Source: Bacteroidales bacterium UBA4116
GTDB taxonomy: Bacteria; Bacteroidota; Bacteroidia; Bacteroidales; Tannerellaceae
Length of the DNA stretch: 64,000 nucleotides
Direction of reading: 5' to 3'
Assembly (NCBI GenBank): GCA_002381645.1
Contig: DFXE01000020.1
Coordinates: forward strand, 321,490 to 385,489
Made by a program: the position numbers and the translations under genes. The number at the start of each line of letters is the position of its first letter. Positions within the stretch are counted from its first letter, which is position 1. The notes below the pieces were generated by a model. That model saw nothing but the letters and a program-made list of their open reading frames with translations. It made no database searches and was not told where the DNA came from. This document shows, piece by piece, positions 33,607-43,761 of the stretch.

Positions 33607-36600
33607 TTATAACCCCTTCCCATGACAAGCCTTATATTTCTTTCCACTTCCACACGGGCAGGGTTCGTTTCGGCCTACCTTTTTTTCGACGCGAACAGGT
33701 GTTTGTTGTTTAGGCGGAGGAGGACCCACAGGTGGGCGTTGCTGTTGCAATGGATCACCGCCACTGGAAATATCACTTTTTTCTGTACGGTAACGGCTCA
33801 TATCTTGCCGCCTTTCTTCCGCTGCTTGATGAACTGCTACTCTACGGCCACCCTGTTGAGGATCTTCTTCCCTTACAGGTATTTGACCACGCATCAGCAC
33901 ACTTGCAGTCTTACGGTTCATGACATCCACCATCGATTTAAATAAATTGTATGATTCCAATTTATAAATCAGCAACGGATCTTTATTTTCATAACTTGCA
34001 TTTTGTACAGAATGCCGTAATTCGTCCATTTCTCTTAAATGTTCTTTCCACGACTCATCAATAGTGTGCAACACAATTGACTTCTGGAAAGCCTTCGCTA
34101 TCGCTTTACTTTCTGTTTCATATGCTTCTTTCAGATTACATGAAACATTATACATCCGTTTTCCGTCTGTAATAGGAATTAGTATGTTTTCATACTGGGC
34201 ACCCTGTGTTTCATATACCTGTTTAATAACAGGATTGGCTACCTGCACGATCCTGTCCATCCTGCGCTTAAAGGTTTTAAGCGCTTCATCAAAAAGTTTT
34301 TCAGCCAGTTGACTCGCTTTCGTCTCCTTAAATTCTTCTTCCGTAAACGGGCTTTCCATGGCAAACGTGCGGAACAATTCCAGTTTGAAATCTTCATAAT
34401 CCATAGAGTCTTTGTGCTGCTCCACTATTGACATAGAATTATCGTAAATGGTGTTCAATACATCTAAACCAATACGTTCACCCATAAGTGCATGACGGCG
34501 GCGGGTATAGATCACATTACGTTGAGAATTCATAACATCGTCGTATTCCAATAGACGTTTACGAATACCGAAGTTGTTTTCTTCCACTTTCTTTTGAGCC
34601 CTTTCAACAGATTTACTCAGCATATTATGTTCAAGCACTTCACCTTCCTGAAATCCCATCCTATCCATTAGTCCGGCAATCTTTTCAGAAGCAAACAAAC
34701 GCATCAGATCATCTTCCAGTGATACAAAGAAAACAGAAGAACCCGGGTCACCCTGACGTCCTGCACGACCGCGCAACTGACGGTCTACACGGCGGCTTTC
34801 ATGCCTTTCTGTACCCACAATAGCCAAACCACCTGCAGCTTTTACTTCAGGAGACAATTTAATGTCGGTACCACGACCCGCCATATTAGTAGCTATTGTA
34901 ACCGTACCACTCTGCCCTGCCTGTGCAACGATCTCAGCTTCACGTTGATGCAACTTCGCATTAAGCACATTATGAGGGATCTTACGCATATTAAGCATAC
35001 GGCTCAACAATTCCGATATCTCAACGGATGTAGTACCCACCAAAACAGGACGTCCGGCAGCTACCAGCTCATCTATTTCGTTTATAACCGCATTATATTT
35101 TTCACGCTTGGTCTTGTAGATACGATCATTCATATCTTTACGCATGATCGGCCGGTTGGTAGGGATAACCACTACATCTAATTTATAAATATCCCATAAC
35201 TCTCCTGCTTCCGTTTCGGCAGTACCTGTCATACCGGCCAGCTTATGATACATACGGAAATAATTCTGTAACGTAATTGTAGCAAATGTCTGAGTAGCCG
35301 CTTCCACTTTTACTCTTTCTTTTGCTTCGATTGCCTGATGTAAACCATCGGAATAACGACGTCCTTCCATAATACGCCCTGTCTGCTCGTCAACAATCAT
35401 TACCTTATTATCCATCACCACATATTCATCATCTTTTTCGAATAATGTATAGGCTTTCAGCAACTGGTTAATGGTGTGTACCCTTTCACTTTTTACAGAA
35501 TAGTTGGCAAGTATTTCATCTTTTTTGGCCTGTTTATCTTCTTCACTTCCGTTCATATTATCCAATTGAGACAATTCGGATGCAATATCCGGCAATACAA
35601 AAAAGTCAGGATCATCCGACTTACCCGTAAGCAGATCTATACCTTTATCGGTCAGTTCAATACTATTATTCTTTTCATCAATTACAAAATACAAGTCATC
35701 AGTAACCAGATGCATATTACGCATGTTCTCTGCCATGTATAATCCTTCCGTTTTCAACATGGAAGCCCTGACTCCCTGTTCACTCAAGTATTTGATTAAA
35801 GCCTTATTACGTGGATATCCTTTAAATGAACGATATAACAATAAACTACCTTCTTCCTGTACTTTAGGATCATCACTCGCCATTTTCTGTTTAGCTTCCG
35901 TAAGTAGTTTGGTTGTTAGATTTTTCTGTGCGTTTACAACAACCTCTACGTTAGGACGGAATTGTTCAAATAACTGTTCTTCACCGCGTGGTATAGGACC
36001 GGATATGATCAAAGGCGTACGGGCATCATCTATTAATACGGAGTCTACTTCATCAACGATGGCATAATTATGCTTACGTTGCACTAGATCATTCGGGCTG
36101 ATCGCCATATTATCACGCAGATAATCAAAGCCGAATTCATTATTCGTACCAAAAGTAATATCTGCATTGTAAGCGGCCCGGCGGGCATCAGAATTAGGCT
36201 GATGTTTATCGATACAGTCCACGGAAAGACCATGGAACATATATAAAGGCCCCATCCATTCCGAGTCACGTTTTGACAGGTAATCGTTCACCGTTACAAC
36301 ATGCACACCGTTACGGGTCAACGCATTTAAGAATACCGGTAAAGTAGCCACCAGCGTTTTGCCTTCTCCGGTGGCCATTTCGGCAATTTTACCTTTATGA
36401 AGAACCACACCTCCGAATAACTGCACATCATAGTGTACCATATCCCAGATGATTTCATTGCCTCCTGCTACCCAATGATTATGGTAAATAGCCTTATCTC
36501 CCTCTATATGTACAAAATCATGTTTAGCAGCCAGGTCGCGATCGAACTGATTTGCTGTAACAATAATTTCTTCATTTTCAGTAAAGCGCCGCGCCGTATC

Positions 36601-36945
36601 TTTTACAATAGAAAAAACTTCCGGCAAACACTCTTCAAGAATGACTTCCATTTTTTCTGTTATTTCTTTCTCGACCTTGTCTACTTCAGCCCAAATAGCT
36701 TCTCGTTCTTCCAGTTCTTTATCATCAATGCCTTTGCGGAGCTCCTCCACACGTGCACGTTCAACAGCCACATATTGTTGGATACGTTCTTTTATTTCGT
36801 CTGTTTTGGCACGTAAACCATCGTTAGAAAGCGATTGAATACCCGGATAAACCTCTTTTATCTTGTTAACATACGGATCGATTTCTTTAAGGTCACGTTG
36901 CGACTTATTGCCGAATAATTTCGACATAAATTCATTAAATCCCAT
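33607..36945 (-). CDS. secA: Preprotein translocase ATPase SecA
   Basis: Motor that pushes unfolded proteins through SecYEG. The 1112 residues are typical of the long Bacteroidales form. Visible: Walker A in KIAEMATGEGKTLVATLPVF, VNDYLSKRDSEWMGPLY, DEVDSVLIDDARTPLIISGP, ITLQNYFRMYHKLAGMTGTA, TNMAGRGTDIKLSP, RQLRGRAGRQGDPGSS and the C-terminal zinc-binding NEPCPCGSGKKYKACHGKG. A Pro/Gln-rich linker (QQRPPVGPPPPKQQTPV) precedes the zinc tail. It is a single-gene unit bounded by a terminator. Confidence 0.98.
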   Translation of the reverse strand: MGFNEFMSKLFGNKSQRDLKEIDPYVNKIKEVYPGIQSLSNDGLRAKTDEIKERIQQYVAVERARVEELRKGIDDKELEEREAIWAEVDKVEKEITEKMEVILEECLPEVFSIVKDTARRFTENEEIIVTANQFDRDLAAKHDFVHIEGDKAIYHNHWVAGGNEIIWDMVHYDVQLFGGVVLHKGKIAEMATGEGKTLVATLPVFLNALTRNGVHVVTVNDYLSKRDSEWMGPLYMFHGLSVDCIDKHQPNSDARRAAYNADITFGTNNEFGFDYLRDNMAISPNDLVQRKHNYAIVDEVDSVLIDDARTPLIISGPIPRGEEQLFEQFRPNVEVVVNAQKNLTTKLLTEAKQKMASDDPKVQEEGSLLLYRSFKGYPRNKALIKYLSEQGVRASMLKTEGLYMAENMRNMHLVTDDLYFVIDEKNNSIELTDKGIDLLTGKSDDPDFFVLPDIASELSQLDNMNGSEEDKQAKKDEILANYSVKSERVHTINQLLKAYTLFEKDDEYVVMDNKVMIVDEQTGRIMEGRRYSDGLHQAIEAKERVKVEAATQTFATITLQNYFRMYHKLAGMTGTAETEAGELWDIYKLDVVVIPTNRPIMRKDMNDRIYKTKREKYNAVINEIDELVAAGRPVLVGTTSVEISELLSRMLNMRKIPHNVLNAKLHQREAEIVAQAGQSGTVTIATNMAGRGTDIKLSPEVKAAGGLAIVGTERHESRRVDRQLRGRAGRQGDPGSSVFFVSLEDDLMRLFASEKIAGLMDRMGFQEGEVLEHNMLSKSVERAQKKVEENNFGIRKRLLEYDDVMNSQRNVIYTRRRHALMGERIGLDVLNTIYDNSMSIVEQHKDSMDYEDFKLELFRTFAMESPFTEEEFKETKASQLAEKLFDEALKTFKRRMDRIVQVANPVIKQVYETQGAQYENILIPITDGKRMYNVSCNLKEAYETESKAIAKAFQKSIVLHTIDESWKEHLREMDELRHSVQNASYENKDPLLIYKLESYNLFKSMVDVMNRKTASVLMRGQIPVREEDPQQGGRRVAVHQAAEERRQDMSRYRTEKSDISSGGDPLQQQRPPVGPPPPKQQTPVRVEKKVGRNEPCPCGSGKKYKACHGKGL

Positions 36946-37066
36946 TTTTTTCGTTATTGGTAGTTGAAAGTTGGCTGTTGAAAAATTTCAGCACCAGCCT
37001 TTCTCCTTATTATTATTTTTATTTATAATCTTTTAATTTTGATTCGAAGCTGTCAATCATAAATAA

Positions 37067-38650
37067 TTATTTCTCAGATGTCAGCTCCCATAACGGAAGG
37101 CTTTGCGTCGCATTCGGCGGTCGGATCCTTAATATATGTGTAACAGTAGGTGCTATTTCCGTTGCTTTTACTTCACGGTAAATATGTTTTGGTTTCAATC
37201 CATTACCCATAAAAACTAATGGTGTAGCAACCGCATTATTACGTACTACTTTTACTTTTTCACCCGGTATTTCATGATTGATCTTCCATCCCGGTTGCAA
37301 TTCAATAAGGATATCTCCACGCCCTAAATGATGTGTCCCATTACGGAACCGTACCGTTCCTTCATTCCATTCACCATTCCGTAAAGCACAATCGGTCGTG
37401 ACTGATTGTACACCGGTAAATTGTGCAACAAATTCGGCAGCTTTACTTTGGATATTTTCCAATGCCAGTTTTTCATCATCTATTGCTTTCCTATTTAGAT
37501 ATATTTGTCCATCATAATAACCGGTTACCCAATGCTTTTGTCCATACAATTGCATCAGGTACATATTAAGTAATGCTATACATCTTTTAGGATAGAAATT
37601 ACCTCCGCTCAATAATATATCTTCAGGATAATCTTCAATACTTTTATAATAACCTGAACCGGTAAAAACCACCAGGGTATTCTCCAAGCCTACTTTTTTA
37701 TCAATGGTTTCAAATAGTCTCTCCAAGTCTTTATCCAACTGATAATAAATATCCTGTATCTCACGTGAATACTCCTTATGCATCAAGCGGTTAAAATTTC
37801 CCGCATAATACGTAAGTGAAAGCATATCCGGACATGCACGTGTTCCAAAACCGGCATATTCAAGAAACTGAAATGCCAGTTTATTTACTTCATTATTGAC
37901 AAAAGGAGATGTCTTCAAATCAGGAAAACAATACTTTTGGTTCAAGTTGAACGAATGACGAAAGGAAACGTCATCTGGCACATATGGAAATGCATTATAC
38001 CTGTTTATAGGAAGCGCAGGTGTCCAGACCATTTTATCTAATCCGACAGGTAACGACTCTATTCCGTTATTATACCGTTCAACATACCAAGGGACATTCT
38101 TATAATAGGTTGTTGTAGCCCATTTCCCATTGATATTATCAATCCAAAAAGCTCCGTTTCCAGCATTCCCTGCTGATAAAATAGCACTTTCAGCATCCGG
38201 TGCAACTGCATACACATCACTTCTTCCCTTGGAAGCAATTTTTAATTCATCACCGATAGTAGAAGCATATAACTTTTTCGGAGAATAGTTATCTCTTGTG
38301 TAATTTCCTAAAAAATCAGGATCATATAGTACCGAAACTTCGCGTTCACGGTTGAAGTCATATACTTTATTACTTGTTATACCGTGAAAACAGGGATTGC
38401 TACCTGTAAACAACGTTGCAAAAGCAGTAGCCTGATCAATATTGGAAAATTCAAAGCGGACATTATTATAAACGATCCCCTGATTCATTAATCGTTTAAA
38501 TCCACCTTCACCAAATGTATTCTGAAAATATTCTATATAATCACCTCTTAACTGATCAACCGTAATGTAAACAACTAATTTGGGAGCCTCGCGTGCTTCC
38601 AGGTTTGTAACAGCCAGTATAACAATAAGAGAGGTTAATATTCTTCTCAT
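37067..38650 (-). CDS. Exported alkaline phosphatase-superfamily phosphomonoesterase/phosphodiesterase
   Basis: 527 residues with a signal peptide (1-19, SLIVILAVTNLEA) and the alkaline-phosphatase-like core: metal-binding Asp in VVYITVDQLRGDYIE, probable nucleophile Thr in NIDQATAFATLFTGSNPC, and metal ligands likely in VVFTGSGYYKS and FRNGTHHLGRGDILIEL. It resembles the PafA/type I phosphodiesterase group of Bacteroidetes periplasmic phosphatases. Its ATG overlaps the stop of the upstream DUF4105 gene by 4 bp, so the two are coupled. Confidence 0.87.
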   Translation of the reverse strand: MRRILTSLIVILAVTNLEAREAPKLVVYITVDQLRGDYIEYFQNTFGEGGFKRLMNQGIVYNNVRFEFSNIDQATAFATLFTGSNPCFHGITSNKVYDFNREREVSVLYDPDFLGNYTRDNYSPKKLYASTIGDELKIASKGRSDVYAVAPDAESAILSAGNAGNGAFWIDNINGKWATTTYYKNVPWYVERYNNGIESLPVGLDKMVWTPALPINRYNAFPYVPDDVSFRHSFNLNQKYCFPDLKTSPFVNNEVNKLAFQFLEYAGFGTRACPDMLSLTYYAGNFNRLMHKEYSREIQDIYYQLDKDLERLFETIDKKVGLENTLVVFTGSGYYKSIEDYPEDILLSGGNFYPKRCIALLNMYLMQLYGQKHWVTGYYDGQIYLNRKAIDDEKLALENIQSKAAEFVAQFTGVQSVTTDCALRNGEWNEGTVRFRNGTHHLGRGDILIELQPGWKINHEIPGEKVKVVRNNAVATPLVFMGNGLKPKHIYREVKATEIAPTVTHILRIRPPNATQSLPLWELTSEK

Positions 38651-39825
38651 GCAATTCCCGATTTATATCTGTACACGCTAAATCCGGACCTTAACCACAT
38701 GGATGCTATCAAAGGGAAGAAGGCCGCATTAAAATGCTGAGGGATAAAATGCCACCCCAGCATCATTAGCGTAAGCACCGCAAAGTTAATAAAATGATAC
38801 CAATAAGCAGCCTTATTAAACTTTTTTACAGCTATAAAGACAGCGCCTATCAGATGTAAGGGATGCAACCAAATCAATAACCAGTTCGGATAGGTAGCCG
38901 GATGCTCTGAAATAAAAGCTAAAAAGAAAAGTATTATCCCTGCTATTCCAGCTATAAAGAACAAAAACACATCGAGTCCCCTACAATATTTTTTACACTT
39001 CCACTCATAAAAAGTAAAACAACTCACCAATACCAGAAACAACAAACTTAAAACTAATGGTGTAAAAAAGGTACTTTCTACTGTTTGTGGCACTTCTTCT
39101 GCCAATACTTTTTTATGAGATACTAGATTACGCTCGGAACCATCAGCACTTTTTATTGTTGCTTTATCAAACGCCGCTTCCACATACAAGGGTAAAAATA
39201 ACTCTTCATGCGGAGTAGCTGTACGGTCAGTTGGACTTCCCAAAGCCAGTTCAGTACCAAAAATAAGCCAAGGCTTATTCCTCATACTATAATTAATTAG
39301 TTGCCGGAAAGTTTGCGGTTTGGTTTCATGATTATAAACAACTTCACCGTCTAGATATCTCTCTATTAAAGCAACAGGACGTGTGGCACAATTATCAAAG
39401 AAAAAATTGTATCTATACACTGCATTCTCTGGACGTGCATTTGTAAGTAATGCATTCCATATTTCCTCTTTTTCTTTATGAGTAAGATCCAACACCTGCT
39501 CAACCACACGACTCCCACGTCTTTGATAATCGGCAAGAAAGTTTAAAAAGTAAGTTGCTTCAAGTTTATAATCTGTCTCTCCTTTGGTAAAACGGTAAAT
39601 AAAGTTTGGTTTATTAAAATCAAAAATACCATAGTTAAATACGTAGTCCAGATCATTTGCGGGATCATATACCCGTACAGCCGTATGACCATATACGGTA
39701 AACACTTTTTCTTCAGAAGGTGAACAAGTAAGAATACTGATTTGTGCCTGACTGGTCAATTTAATTTGTGCCTGTAGCGGGAATATCAGAAAGGATAATA
39801 TAAATAGAAGAAATAATCTTTTCAT
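38647..39825 (-). CDS. DUF4105 membrane protein
   Basis: 392 residues: signal peptide 1-19 (RLFLLFILSFLIFPLQAQ), a periplasmic DUF4105 domain (about 20-260, with FTVYGHTAVRVYDPANDLDY and FFFDNCATRPVALIERYLDG, where His and Cys resemble a papain/NlpC-like pair), then four to five membrane helices (about 265-385). I take the ATG at 39825. An in-frame upstream ATG at 39882 would extend it, but a complete promoter lies within that extension. Function is unknown; the DNCATR motif suggests hydrolase-like chemistry. Confidence 0.88.
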   Translation of the reverse strand: MKRLFLLFILSFLIFPLQAQIKLTSQAQISILTCSPSEEKVFTVYGHTAVRVYDPANDLDYVFNYGIFDFNKPNFIYRFTKGETDYKLEATYFLNFLADYQRRGSRVVEQVLDLTHKEKEEIWNALLTNARPENAVYRYNFFFDNCATRPVALIERYLDGEVVYNHETKPQTFRQLINYSMRNKPWLIFGTELALGSPTDRTATPHEELFLPLYVEAAFDKATIKSADGSERNLVSHKKVLAEEVPQTVESTFFTPLVLSLLFLVLVSCFTFYEWKCKKYCRGLDVFLFFIAGIAGIILFFLAFISEHPATYPNWLLIWLHPLHLIGAVFIAVKKFNKAAYWYHFINFAVLTLMMLGWHFIPQHFNAAFFPLIASMWLRSGFSVYRYKSGIA

Positions 39826-39848
39826 CAACAAATTTTCATTTTGAAATA

Positions 39849-39879
39849 CAAAAATAATGCCTTTTAACTGAACAACAAA
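39849..39879 (-). promoter_or_regulatory. Promoter of the DUF4105-phosphatase operon
   Basis: Minus-strand TTTG (39879-39876), a 19-bp spacer and TATTTTTG (39856-39849) match the Bacteroidetes promoter exactly, 23 bp before the chosen start. Confidence 0.75.
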
Positions 39880-40145
39880 CAATTCATGTCATAATGTCTG
39901 ATAAAACAAAATATTATTATCTATATAGACATGGTATTTTCCAAGTGCAATATTGTTTATTGTACTTTACCTGACAAAGGTTGAAGAAACAAGCCTGCCA
40001 AATCCGATTTGATTTTTGATTTAAAGGAAGCATTAGTTTAATTATGATATAAAAAACATTCCATGTAATAAAAAGACAAGTTGTTAATGGGTTTATAAAC
40101 GTATTTTTCAAAATGTATATTCAAGTTTAAATACAGTGGAACTGA

Positions 40146-40325
40146 CTGCTTCTTTTTTCTTTAGAACTACAGAACAAACAGGCACAAATGTTGGAGCAGC
40201 ACAATATGGAAGATAAAATATAACAAGCTTTAAATGCTATTCTGGAATTTCATAAATAAGATTTAAGTGCAAACCGTATTGAGTGGATATATTTACTTAC
40301 CCGTTTAAACCAGCTTTATTTTTAG
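40146..40325 (+). pseudogene. Decayed coding remnant upstream of coaX
   Basis: A 59-codon frame contains two in-frame TAA codons (40221-40223, 40257-40259) and ends at TAG (40323-40325). The pieces read like protein: ELQNKQAQMLEQHNMEDKI, then QALNAILEFHK, then DLSANRIEWIYLLTRLNQLY. The two internal stops and the protein-like composition suggest a gene tail that has decayed. I do not recognise the family. The rest of the 39880-40366 spacer shows nothing else. Confidence 0.4.
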
Positions 40326-40366
40326 AAGTTTCATTACATTCAACAGATTGTCAATTCTTTTTTATA

Positions 40367-40374
40367 TATCTTTG
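40367..40374 (+). promoter_or_regulatory. Probable -7 element of the coaX operon
   Basis: TATCTTTG at 40367-40374, 18 bp before the GTG start. No TTTG is found at 19-21 bp upstream. Confidence 0.5.
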
Positions 40375-40392
40375 TAAAAAACACATAAACCA

Positions 40393-41121
40393 GTGAATAT
40401 TATTATTGAACAAGGCAATACTTTAACAAAAATCGGCCTATTTGATAACGGCCGCTTAATCTCTGTTTTCAAATACGAAGATTTCAATGTAGCTACTGTT
40501 GCTCTCCTTTTTCAGGAATATAACCTGATCAACGGGATAATGTCTACTGTCACTGAAATAGAGCAGGAGTTACTTTCTTTTTTGGAAGGACGATTAAAGA
40601 AATTTTTATTTTTAAATGAACATATATCAATACCCATAAATATACAATATCAAACACCCGAAACACTGGGTAAGGATCGGATTGCAGCCATAGTTGGTGC
40701 AAATTTTCTTGAACCGGGTAAAAATATACTCGTAATCGACGCCGGAACAGCTATTACGTATGAAGTAATTGAATCTTCTGGTACTTATTTAGGAGGTAAT
40801 ATCTCACCGGGCATGACAACCCGTTTCAGGGCATTAAACCATTTCACTAAAAAATTGCCCTTAGTCTTGGAATCAGAGGAAATACCATTTATAGGAGTTT
40901 CAACCATTACAGCTATACAGTCAGGAGTTGTCAACGGCATCTGTTTTGAAATGGACGGTTACATCAGCAATCTGCGTTTAAAATATCCTGACCTTTTGGT
41001 TTTTTTAACAGGCGGTCATACGAATTATTTTGCAAGACGACTAAAAAACACCATCTTTGCAAACATTAATTTAGTGTTGGTAGGATTAAATCGAATCTTA
41101 GAGTATAATGTTGAAAATTAA
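40393..41121 (+). CDS. coaX: Type III pantothenate kinase
   Basis: First step of coenzyme A synthesis, ATP plus pantothenate. The 242 residues show the ASKHA-fold motifs of CoaX: N-terminal IIIEQGNTLTKIGLFDNG, the GKDRIAAIVGAN segment, ILVIDAGTAITYEVIE, and LGGNISPGMTTRFRALNHFT. The start codon is GTG at 40393, the only reasonable one in frame. It leads a run of envelope genes; the next gene overlaps it by 14 bp. The panC-panD genes for the same pathway lie 20 kb away in this window. Confidence 0.95.
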   Translation: MNIIIEQGNTLTKIGLFDNGRLISVFKYEDFNVATVALLFQEYNLINGIMSTVTEIEQELLSFLEGRLKKFLFLNEHISIPINIQYQTPETLGKDRIAAIVGANFLEPGKNILVIDAGTAITYEVIESSGTYLGGNISPGMTTRFRALNHFTKKLPLVLESEEIPFIGVSTITAIQSGVVNGICFEMDGYISNLRLKYPDLLVFLTGGHTNYFARRLKNTIFANINLVLVGLNRILEYNVEN

Positions 41122-42361
41122 GAGAGTTGTATTAGCGGGTATCTTCGTCATCATCCCATTGACAATGCTTGCACAAAACAACACTAACTCGCCCTATACA
41201 AGATATGGTTATGGTGAATTAGCCGACCGCTCTTTTGGAGCCGGACGGGCAATGGGGGGTATAGGTTATGGTTTACGGTCTAATAAGCAGATAAATCCAA
41301 TGAATCCAGCCTCATATACGGCTATGGATTCGCTTACATTTATCTTTGATTTCGGTATAGCCGCCCAGTTATCCTGGTTTGACGATGGAATAAACAAAGA
41401 ACACAGGCTTAATGGAAATTTTGAGTATATAGCTTTACAATTTCCTGTACACCGCAGAATAGCTATTAGTGCAGGATTAATGCCCTATTCTTTTGTGGGT
41501 TACGACTATGGTTCCAATAGAATAAATGAAGGAATTAACTATTCTGAACGATTTACCGGGACAGGCGGATTAAACGAAGTGTACGGTGGAGTGTCTATAG
41601 ATATATGGAAGAAGCGTCTTTCAATCGGAGCAAATGCCGGATATTTATTTGGAACAATCAGTCATGATCAGACATTAAGTTTGATTTCTTCCGGTTCAAC
41701 TGCAGGATACCGTTCTAAAAGGCTGGAAGTAAGGGATTACAAGCTTGATTTTGGATTGCAGTATACTCATCCTTTTAGTGCAACCGAAAGCTTCACGTTG
41801 GGTGTTGCTTATTCTCCTAAAAAGAAGTTGAATACAACATCGTACGATATACAGGCACAGATAGTTAATGGTTCAACTAATATTACGCAGGCAGATACGA
41901 CAACGTATCACGCATTCGACCTGCCTCACTCTATCGGTACGGGTATATCATATGTTAAACAAAACAAACTGACATTAGCTGCTGATTTTTTATATGAAAA
42001 TTGGGAACAAGTACGATTCTTTGATCAGAAAAATGAAACCAAAAACCGGATACGTGCAGCGGCCGGTGGCGAATTCATTCCTGATCATATGAACCGTTCA
42101 TTCTTTAGCCGGATTCGATACCGTGCCGGATTTCATTATAGTAACTCATATTTACGTATAAACAATTCAAGCTATAATGAATACGGAGCAAGTGTCGGTC
42201 TGGGATTGCCTTTAATTGATAACCGTTCGTTTTTAAATTTGTCTTTTGAATATGTGAAGATAAAACCGGAATCACGGACATTAATTGATCAGCAACACTT
42301 CCGGTTTACAGTCAATTACACATTCAACGAACGATGGTTCTTCAAATTTAAAGTAGATTAA
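41108..42361 (+). CDS. Outer-membrane beta-barrel protein, function unknown
   Basis: 417 residues with a signal peptide (1-21, VVLAGIFVIIPLTMLAQ), a Gly/Ser-rich N-terminal segment (YTRYGYGELADRSFGAGRAM) and alternating aromatic beta strands to the end (FRFTVNYTFNERWFFKFKVD). This Bacteroidetes family precedes a TPR gene and lptC in many genomes. The overlap with coaX indicates coupling. No catalytic motif is seen. Confidence 0.82.
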   Translation: MLKIKRVVLAGIFVIIPLTMLAQNNTNSPYTRYGYGELADRSFGAGRAMGGIGYGLRSNKQINPMNPASYTAMDSLTFIFDFGIAAQLSWFDDGINKEHRLNGNFEYIALQFPVHRRIAISAGLMPYSFVGYDYGSNRINEGINYSERFTGTGGLNEVYGGVSIDIWKKRLSIGANAGYLFGTISHDQTLSLISSGSTAGYRSKRLEVRDYKLDFGLQYTHPFSATESFTLGVAYSPKKKLNTTSYDIQAQIVNGSTNITQADTTTYHAFDLPHSIGTGISYVKQNKLTLAADFLYENWEQVRFFDQKNETKNRIRAAAGGEFIPDHMNRSFFSRIRYRAGFHYSNSYLRINNSSYNEYGASVGLGLPLIDNRSFLNLSFEYVKIKPESRTLIDQQHFRFTVNYTFNERWFFKFKVD

Positions 42362-42393
42362 TTGCATGTAAACATTATATAATTAAGATAAAT

Positions 42394-43758
42394 ATGAAAA
42401 TTAAAGTATTTCTTCTTGCACTTGGATGCCTTATAGGAGTATCTGGTGCATATGCACAAAAAGGAGTTGATAATGGTACACAATTCGGTTCGGGTGAAGA
42501 TAGCGTCCGTTGTATTACCAATATCAGCTTGTTTACCCCTTATGCTAAAGCGGGTAATTTTAAAGATGCTTATGAATTCTGGAAAATTGCCTATGAAGAA
42601 TGTCCTGCCGCTACAAAGGATATTTATTTATACGGCGTACGCATTGTTTCATGGCAGATAGCTAATGAAACAGACCCTGCTAAAAAAAATGCATTGATTG
42701 ATGATTTGATGGCTGTTTATGATAAACGTATCAAATACTTCGGGAATGATCAGCGATACGGTAAAGACTGGATTGTATCACGCAAAGCACAGGATTATTT
42801 TCAGCTAAAAGGAGAGAACTCTGATCCTAATGTAATATACAACTGGACAAAAGAAGTGATTGACGAATACGGCAACAATACAGAAGCATTAGCAGTATCT
42901 TATTACATGTTGGCTTCTAACCAATTATTGTCCGCCAATGAAAATCATAAAGAGAGATATATTCAGGATTATCTTAAAGCGTCTGCCATATTAGATGCAC
43001 AAATTGCCGCTGCCACAGCATCTAATAATGAAAAGGAATTAGCTGCTCTTCAGCCGCTAAAATCAGGCTTGGATAATGGCTTTGCAACCAGTGGAGCTGC
43101 CGATTGTGAAACTTTGCAACGGTTATATAGCGAAAGGATAGAGCAGAACAAAGACAACCTCGAATTCCTTAAAGAAACAATTTCCTTATTGAGAAGAATG
43201 CGTTGTAATGAAATAGATGCTTATTTTACCGCTGCTGAGTATGCGCACAAACTTGAACCGACCGCTGAATCTGCGATGGGACTGGCGAGCCAGGCTGTTA
43301 AGAAAAAAGATTATAATACTGCGATGCAGATGTTTGAAGAAGCAGCTAATTTAGAGAATGATAATGCAACAAAAGCAGAAGATTATTACATGATAGCATT
43401 GCTTTCTTTTGAACAAAATAGTTATTCAAAAGCTAGGCAATATTGCCAAAAGGCAATAGAAGCAAATCCAAATTACGGAAAGCCTTATATACTAATCGGA
43501 CAGATGTATGCAGCTACAGCCAACAGCGTATATCCTAACGATGCAGTATTGAGAAAAACCGTATTTTATGCTGCTGTTGATAAATTTGAAAGAGCAAGAC
43601 AGGTTGATCCTAGTGTCACTGAAGAAGCGAATAAACTAATCAACACATACAGAGCACATTTCCCGTCAACCGAAGATATCTTCATGCATCCTGACCTTGA
43701 AAAAGGTAAATCCATCACGATTGGTGGTTGGATTGGTGAGCGTACGGTAATCAGATAA
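42394..43758 (+). CDS. Exported tetratricopeptide-repeat protein
   Basis: 454 residues with a signal peptide (1-21, FLLALGCLIGVSGAYA) and mostly helical repeats. Clear TPR units lie at about 303-375 (AEDYYMIALLSFEQNSYSKA; KAIEANPNYGKPYILIGQMY). The N-terminal part has a conserved Cys (CPAATKDIYLYGVRI). It is probably a periplasmic scaffold for envelope assembly, given the adjacent beta-barrel and lptC genes. The spacer to lptC is 3 bp. Confidence 0.85.
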   Translation: MKIKVFLLALGCLIGVSGAYAQKGVDNGTQFGSGEDSVRCITNISLFTPYAKAGNFKDAYEFWKIAYEECPAATKDIYLYGVRIVSWQIANETDPAKKNALIDDLMAVYDKRIKYFGNDQRYGKDWIVSRKAQDYFQLKGENSDPNVIYNWTKEVIDEYGNNTEALAVSYYMLASNQLLSANENHKERYIQDYLKASAILDAQIAAATASNNEKELAALQPLKSGLDNGFATSGAADCETLQRLYSERIEQNKDNLEFLKETISLLRRMRCNEIDAYFTAAEYAHKLEPTAESAMGLASQAVKKKDYNTAMQMFEEAANLENDNATKAEDYYMIALLSFEQNSYSKARQYCQKAIEANPNYGKPYILIGQMYAATANSVYPNDAVLRKTVFYAAVDKFERARQVDPSVTEEANKLINTYRAHFPSTEDIFMHPDLEKGKSITIGGWIGERTVIR

Positions 43759-43761
43759 AAA

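Noticed and set aside
36946..37066. Imperfect inverted repeat upstream of secA
   Set aside because: Arms around 36972-37007 pair poorly with several bulges; it has no T-run or promoter match.
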